Positions 60,674 through 64,000 of a stretch of DNA of 64,000 bases are shown piece after piece. Position numbers and translations under genes: made by a program. The first letter of the stretch is position 1. Every line of letters starts with the position of its first letter. The notes under the pieces were generated by a model that saw only the letters and a list, made by a program, of their open reading frames with translations, was not told the origin of the DNA and did no database searches. The stretch is from Micromonospora craniellae (lineage in GTDB: Bacteria > Actinomycetota > Actinomycetes > Mycobacteriales > Micromonosporaceae), in contig NZ_CP061725.1 in assembly GCF_014764405.1 (NCBI RefSeq), positions 6,572,001-6,636,000 on the forward strand, read 5' to 3'.

Positions 60674-61318
60674 ATGCGGTCCACGGGCAGTCATCCGGTT
60701 CCGGAGCAGGCCCGCCCCGAAGACGGGGGCACCGGCCACACCCCGGCCGACCTGGTCGGCGCCCGGATCCGCCAGTACCGCAAGGAGCGCGGGCTGACCC
60801 TGCGCGGTCTCGCGTCCCGCTCCGGGTTGTCGATCGGCTTCCTGTCCCAGGTCGAGCGCGGCATCTCCTCGATCGGGCTGACCGCGCTCGGCAGCGTGGC
60901 CAAGGCGCTGGACCGGACGGTGGGCGACTTCTTCGACGCCAGCACCGCGCCGGCCGGGGGCACCGTCACCACACTGCCCCACCACTTCTCGTTGACCAGG
61001 GCGGAGACCACCGCCACGCAGTACGTCTCCGGTCAGCAGACCTACCGGATGCTCTCCGAACGCGGGCCGGACCTGCTGCTCGAACCAATGCTGGTGCACA
61101 TCGCCCCCGGCGGCCGGCGGGAGACCGCGTACGGCCACGCGGGCGAGGAGTTCGCCTACGTCATCTCCGGCGAGCTGCTCTACGAGGTCAACGGCGTCGA
61201 GCACCGGCTGCGTCCGGGAGACAGCGTGCACCTGCGCTCCACGGTGCCGCACGCGATGTACAACGACACCGACGCGGTGACCACCGTGGTCTCGGTCGTC
61301 ACACCCCGACTGTTCTGA
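60674..61318 (+). CDS. XRE-family regulator with C-terminal cupin sensor domain
   Basis: 214 residues. Helix-turn-helix RIRQYRKERGLTLRGLASRS with LSIGFLSQVERGISSIGLTA (about 31-70) and a cupin fold from about 115 (PGGRRETAYGHAGEEFAYVI, SGELLYEVNGVEHRLRPGDS, LRSTVPHAMYND). ATG 60674 follows ACAGGAGGTCCCC. Such regulators sense small metabolites and repress neighbouring catabolic operons; here the convergent hydrolase-LLM-TIGR04076-dehydrogenase unit is the candidate. It faces that unit across a shared terminator. Confidence 0.93.
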   Translation: MRSTGSHPVPEQARPEDGGTGHTPADLVGARIRQYRKERGLTLRGLASRSGLSIGFLSQVERGISSIGLTALGSVAKALDRTVGDFFDASTAPAGGTVTTLPHHFSLTRAETTATQYVSGQQTYRMLSERGPDLLLEPMLVHIAPGGRRETAYGHAGEEFAYVISGELLYEVNGVEHRLRPGDSVHLRSTVPHAMYNDTDAVTTVVSVVTPRLF

Positions 61319-61326
61319 CGGCAGCC

Positions 61327-61357
61327 CCGGCTTGTTCACTGTGATGAAACAAGCCGG
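61327..61357. terminator. Bidirectional hairpin between XRE-cupin and hydrolase genes
   Basis: CCGGCTTGTT (61327-61336) pairs exactly with AACAAGCCGG (61348-61357) around an 11-nt loop, between two convergent stops. The AT base pairs next to the loop give a compact intrinsic-terminator-like fold. Confidence 0.75.
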
Positions 61358-61397
61358 CAACTCCGGGCGGTGACTGCGGACGGCCCGGAGGGCGGGC

Positions 61398-62489
61398 TCA
61401 CCGCCCGAGGTAGCGCCCCACCTGCTCCATGGTGGCCTGCCAGATCGCCGAGCCGGGACCGATCACGTCGAAGTGGTCGCCGGGCAGTTCGAGGTGGGTC
61501 AGCTCGTCACCGGCCGCCCGCGCCGCCACCGCGTACCGGCGGTTGATGTCGACCAGGTCCGGGCTGTCGCCGGCCCCCTGCACCAGCAGCGTGGGCACCC
61601 CGATCGGCAGTCGCGCCATCGGGTCGCCGGCCGCGTACCGCTGCGGGACGGTCGTCGGGGTGCCGCCGAGGGCGGCACTGACCGCGCCGTCACCGAGCTG
61701 ACGGCCGTCGGCCTCGGCAAGGTCCAGCACCCCGGCCAGCGACACCGCCAGGGCGACCCGTGGCGCCGAGGCGGGGTCGGCCAGGTCCGCCGCCGCCCGC
61801 AGCGCCAGTTGCCCACCGGCCGAGTGGCCGAGAACGACGATCCGGTCCAGGTCCAGCGCACCGGTGTCGGTCACGACGGGCAGCACCGCCAGCGCCGCCG
61901 CCACGTCGGTGGTGGTGGCGTCCCAGCCGTGCCGATCCGGCCGCCGGTACTCCACGTTCCACGCCGCGTAGCCGCGCGCGGCCAGGTCCACGGCGAGCGC
62001 GTCCATCAGGTCGGCGCCCCAGTACGACCGCCAGAAGCCGCCGTGCAGCAGCACCGCGACCGGCACCGGACGTGCCGTGTCCGCTGTGGGCAGTCGCAGC
62101 TCACCCCACTGGTCGGCGTGCGCGCCGTAGGCAACGCGTACCGCCGGGGACCGGTGCTGGTACACCGCGTGACGGATCGCCCAGACCAACCCCCAGACAC
62201 CCCGGCCGGAGAGGTGGCGCGCACCGGCGACGGCGGTGGACACGGTGAGGTCGTACCAGACAACGTGCGAGGCGGCCCCGCTCATCAGGGCCCGGGCGGA
62301 GGCGGTCGGGCCGGGCAGCACCACCACCGGCGCGGCGGTGGCCGCCAGCGCCGATTCCAGCGCGGCGGTGGAGTCGACGGCCACCAGGCGACCGGTACCG
62401 CCGAGGTCGGCGGCGGTGGCCGTGGTGAGCGACTCCAGCAGGGCGAGGTCGGCGGTGAGTTCCGGGCCGACCAGCACGGTGACGTCCAT
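61398..62489 (-). CDS. Alpha/beta hydrolase with an extra N-terminal domain
   Basis: 363 residues. The C-terminal 240 form an alpha/beta hydrolase close to kynurenine formamidase and carboxylesterases: oxyanion segment VAVLLHGGFWRSYWGADLMD, nucleophile elbow IVVLGHSAGGQLALRA (Ser), Asp in LLVQGAGDSPDLVD and His in LPGDHFDVIG. The N-terminal 110 residues (VTVLVGPELTADLALLESLT, APVVVLPGPTASARALM, SHVVWYDLT) are not part of that fold and recall type II dehydroquinase-like proteins, with no clear active-site match. ATG 62489 after GAGGAGTGTGG is preferred to GTG 62495. Last gene of the leftward unit. Confidence 0.87.
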   Translation of the reverse strand: MDVTVLVGPELTADLALLESLTTATAADLGGTGRLVAVDSTAALESALAATAAPVVVLPGPTASARALMSGAASHVVWYDLTVSTAVAGARHLSGRGVWGLVWAIRHAVYQHRSPAVRVAYGAHADQWGELRLPTADTARPVPVAVLLHGGFWRSYWGADLMDALAVDLAARGYAAWNVEYRRPDRHGWDATTTDVAAALAVLPVVTDTGALDLDRIVVLGHSAGGQLALRAAADLADPASAPRVALAVSLAGVLDLAEADGRQLGDGAVSAALGGTPTTVPQRYAAGDPMARLPIGVPTLLVQGAGDSPDLVDINRRYAVAARAAGDELTHLELPGDHFDVIGPGSAIWQATMEQVGRYLGR

Positions 62490-62498
62490 CCACACTCC

Positions 62499-63497
62499 TC
62501 AGCGACGCAACAGGGGCAGTACGGCGGTGCCGAGCAGGTCGACGCCCCGGTCGTCGGTCAGCCCGTGCGGGGTGCCGAACTCCACCCGCCGGACCCCGGC
62601 GTCGATGAGTTGCTGGGCCTGGGCGGCGACCTGTGCGGGGGTGCCGGAGAAGGCGAAGCGGTCGAGCACCCCGTCCGGGATCAGGCGGCCGGCGGCGTCG
62701 TGCTCGCCCGCGTCGACGAATTCGCCGACACGCGCCACCAGGCCGTCCGGCAGGGTGACCGTCGGGTCCAGGTCGGCGACCACGGCGAGGTACATGGCGA
62801 CCTCGGTCCGGGCCTTGGCCCGTGCGGCCTCGCCGTCGGTGTCGACCACCGTCACCGCGCCGAGGACGATGCCGACCTCGTCCACGTCGCGTCCGGCGGC
62901 GAGGGCGCCGACCCGGAGGCGGTCCTGGACGACCGGCACCATGTCGGGGTTCGCGCTGCCGCCCACCTTGATCTCGTCGGCGATCCGGCCGGCCAGGGCC
63001 GCGCCCTTCGGTCCCCACGCGCCGATCAGCAGCGGCGGATCGGGGCGTTGCACGGCATACCGCAGCGCGGTGTCCGGGGCCAGCGTGAAGACCTGTCCCC
63101 GGTAGCCGTCGCGGTCACCGCGCAGCAGGCGGTAGACGACCGCCGCCGCCTCCTCGATGGTGGCCAGCGGCTTCGGCTGGGCCAGACCGACCGCGCCGAG
63201 CCAGGTGCCACGGGCCAACCCCAGGTAGGCCCGTCCGGCAGACGCCAGGTCGAGCGCGGCGATCTGGCCGGCGATCTCGTACGGCGCCAGGGAGTACGGG
63301 TTGAGGCAGGCCGGGCCGAGGCGTACCCGGCTGGTGGCCTGGGCCATCTCCAGCAGCGGGAACACCGGTGGCTGGTACATCAGGTCACCGAAGACGGTCA
63401 GCACGTCGAATCCGTGCGACTCGGCGGCACGGGCCAACCGGGCGTACGCGCCGGCCGGTTTGTCGCTCTGTAGACCGAGTCCGATCTCGACCGTCAT
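62499..63497 (-). CDS. LLM-class flavin/F420-dependent oxidoreductase
   Basis: 332-residue luciferase-like protein: MTVEIGLGLQSDKPAGAYAR, GFDVLTVFGDLMYQPPVFPL, RVRLGPACLNPYSLAPYEIA, AYLGLARGTWLGAVGLAQPK and PPLLIGAWGPKGAALAGRIA. These fit the methylenetetrahydromethanopterin-reductase branch, where F420 is the usual cofactor in Micromonospora; FMN is possible. The start touches the stop of the upstream TIGR04076-like gene (TGATG). Substrate unknown. Confidence 0.87.
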   Translation of the reverse strand: MTVEIGLGLQSDKPAGAYARLARAAESHGFDVLTVFGDLMYQPPVFPLLEMAQATSRVRLGPACLNPYSLAPYEIAGQIAALDLASAGRAYLGLARGTWLGAVGLAQPKPLATIEEAAAVVYRLLRGDRDGYRGQVFTLAPDTALRYAVQRPDPPLLIGAWGPKGAALAGRIADEIKVGGSANPDMVPVVQDRLRVGALAAGRDVDEVGIVLGAVTVVDTDGEAARAKARTEVAMYLAVVADLDPTVTLPDGLVARVGEFVDAGEHDAAGRLIPDGVLDRFAFSGTPAQVAAQAQQLIDAGVRRVEFGTPHGLTDDRGVDLLGTAVLPLLRR

Positions 63498-63826
63498 CAG
63501 GTGAGGTCCGCCGAGTTCATCCGGCGGCGGCAGGTGCGTTCCACCTTCATGACCAGCCGCTCCTCCGGGTCCGGGCAGGCGAAGAGCGAGTCCTGGTCGA
63601 GCCAGTCCCCGGCGGCCAGGTCCCGCTGTTTCGCGGCGAGGAAGGGCAGCACGGCGGCGAGGGCGTAGACGCAGAAGTGCTTGCCGTCGGGCAGCTTCAG
63701 GTGGGCGCTGTTGACCAGGTCGAACGAGTCGCCGATGGCCATGCCGCAGACCGAGCGTCCCTCGATGCGGTCCACGCTCACCCGCAGGTCGTAGATCTCC
63801 ATGTCGCCGTCCGGGCTGTCGGTCAT
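63497..63826 (-). CDS. TIGR04076-like small protein
   Basis: 109 residues with the family layout: YDLRVSVDRIEGRSVCGMAI, GDSFDLVNSAHLKLPDG, FCVYALAAVLPFLAAKQRDL and FACPDPEERLVMKVER. Function of the family is not established to my knowledge; members often sit beside luciferase-like or medium-chain oxidoreductases, as here. ATG 63826 makes an ATGA overlap with the dehydrogenase stop upstream. Confidence 0.75.
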   Translation of the reverse strand: MTDSPDGDMEIYDLRVSVDRIEGRSVCGMAIGDSFDLVNSAHLKLPDGKHFCVYALAAVLPFLAAKQRDLAAGDWLDQDSLFACPDPEERLVMKVERTCRRRMNSADLT

Positions 63827-64000
63827 CCTCGCTCCTCCTCGTCGAGCCGTACGATGATCTTGCCGGTGGTCCGCCGGGCGGCCAGGTCGTCCAGGGCCGC
63901 CGGAGCCTGTGCCAGCGGCACCACCCGGCTGACCGGGGGCCGGACCGCGCCGGAGTCGCAGAGGTCGAACAGCGCCCGGTAGGCGGCGGCGACCGCCTCG
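63823..64000 (-). CDS. Medium-chain (quinone-oxidoreductase-like) dehydrogenase, 5' end outside the window
   Basis: Only the last 58 codons are visible: AVAAAYRALFDLCDSGAVRP, PVSRVVPLAQAPAALDDLAA and RRTTGKIIVRLDEEERG. The 'PxxxxxPLxxAxxALxxLxxxxxxGKIIV' ending is typical of MDR-family quinone oxidoreductases and zinc-type alcohol dehydrogenases. It overlaps the next gene by ATGA and leads the leftward unit into the hydrolase gene. Confidence 0.8.
   Translation of the reverse strand, partial: EAVAAAYRALFDLCDSGAVRPPVSRVVPLAQAPAALDDLAARRTTGKIIVRLDEEERG

Noticed and set aside
1..64000. CRISPR arrays, tRNA or rRNA genes and phage attachment sites.
   Set aside because: No regularly spaced repeats, no tRNA-like TTCGA/CCA structures and no rRNA segments were seen on reading both strands.

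Overview
The window is about 73% GC, reads like a Micromonosporaceae chromosome (probably Micromonospora), and is dense with short gene overlaps (ATGA, GTGA). Support comes from the aerobic cobalamin pathway, coenzyme F420 genes, secreted xylanases with signal peptides and carbohydrate-binding modules, an AfsR/SARP regulator, and several starts placed about 6 nt after a TANNNT box, as in leaderless actinobacterial messages. All calls come from reading the sequence; no database search was run.

Layout. 1-7016: cobalamin genes, with chelatase-cobO-cobB leftward behind a cobalamin riboswitch and cobL-cobM-cobF rightward. 7103-17340: a GH11 xylanase, an AfsR-like regulator, a nitroreductase-like gene, a membrane-anchored hypothetical, a broken Crp/Fnr gene and a five-module GH10 xylanase; both xylanases carry the same 13-bp palindromic element upstream. 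17874-21600: class Ia ribonucleotide reductase nrdA-nrdB behind a second cobalamin riboswitch. 21758-33844: one 4028-residue PKS-NRPS (FAAL-ACP-KS-degenerate AT-KR-ACP-C-A-PCP-C) ending in a Rossmann domain that resembles cyanobacterial acyl-ACP reductase; an EamA transporter gene overlaps its 3' end. 34843-48181: a large leftward catabolic locus that looks like reductive pyrimidine (or hydantoin) degradation, with dihydropyrimidinase, two nitrilase-fold amidohydrolases, aminotransferase, semialdehyde dehydrogenase, IclR regulator, ABC importer, an F420-type luciferase-like oxidoreductase and cofC. Both leftward units start beside TGAAC-N5-GTTCA palindromes. 48482-53189: a truncated ECF S-component, DUF4240, then a 24-residue peptide gene, a strong hairpin, a PqqD-M50 membrane protease and a convergent Crp/Fnr regulator, then a GNAT acetyltransferase. 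53099-60622: helix-turn-helix regulators with TPR-like C-termini, two frameshifted genes, small ORFs, and an IS701-like transposase remnant with a 23-nt G tract abutting an ATP-grasp fragment. 60674-64000: an XRE-cupin regulator facing a leftward operon of hydrolase, luciferase-like oxidoreductase, TIGR04076-like protein and a medium-chain dehydrogenase cut by the window end.

Main leads for new biology: (1) the acyl-ACP-reductase-like terminus and serine-less AT of the megasynthase; (2) the peptide / PqqD-M50 / Crp cassette; (3) a pyrimidine-type catabolic operon with no visible NAD(P)H dihydropyrimidine dehydrogenase but with an F420-type oxidoreductase and cofC, plus a 39-codon gene coupled on both sides by 4-nt overlaps.
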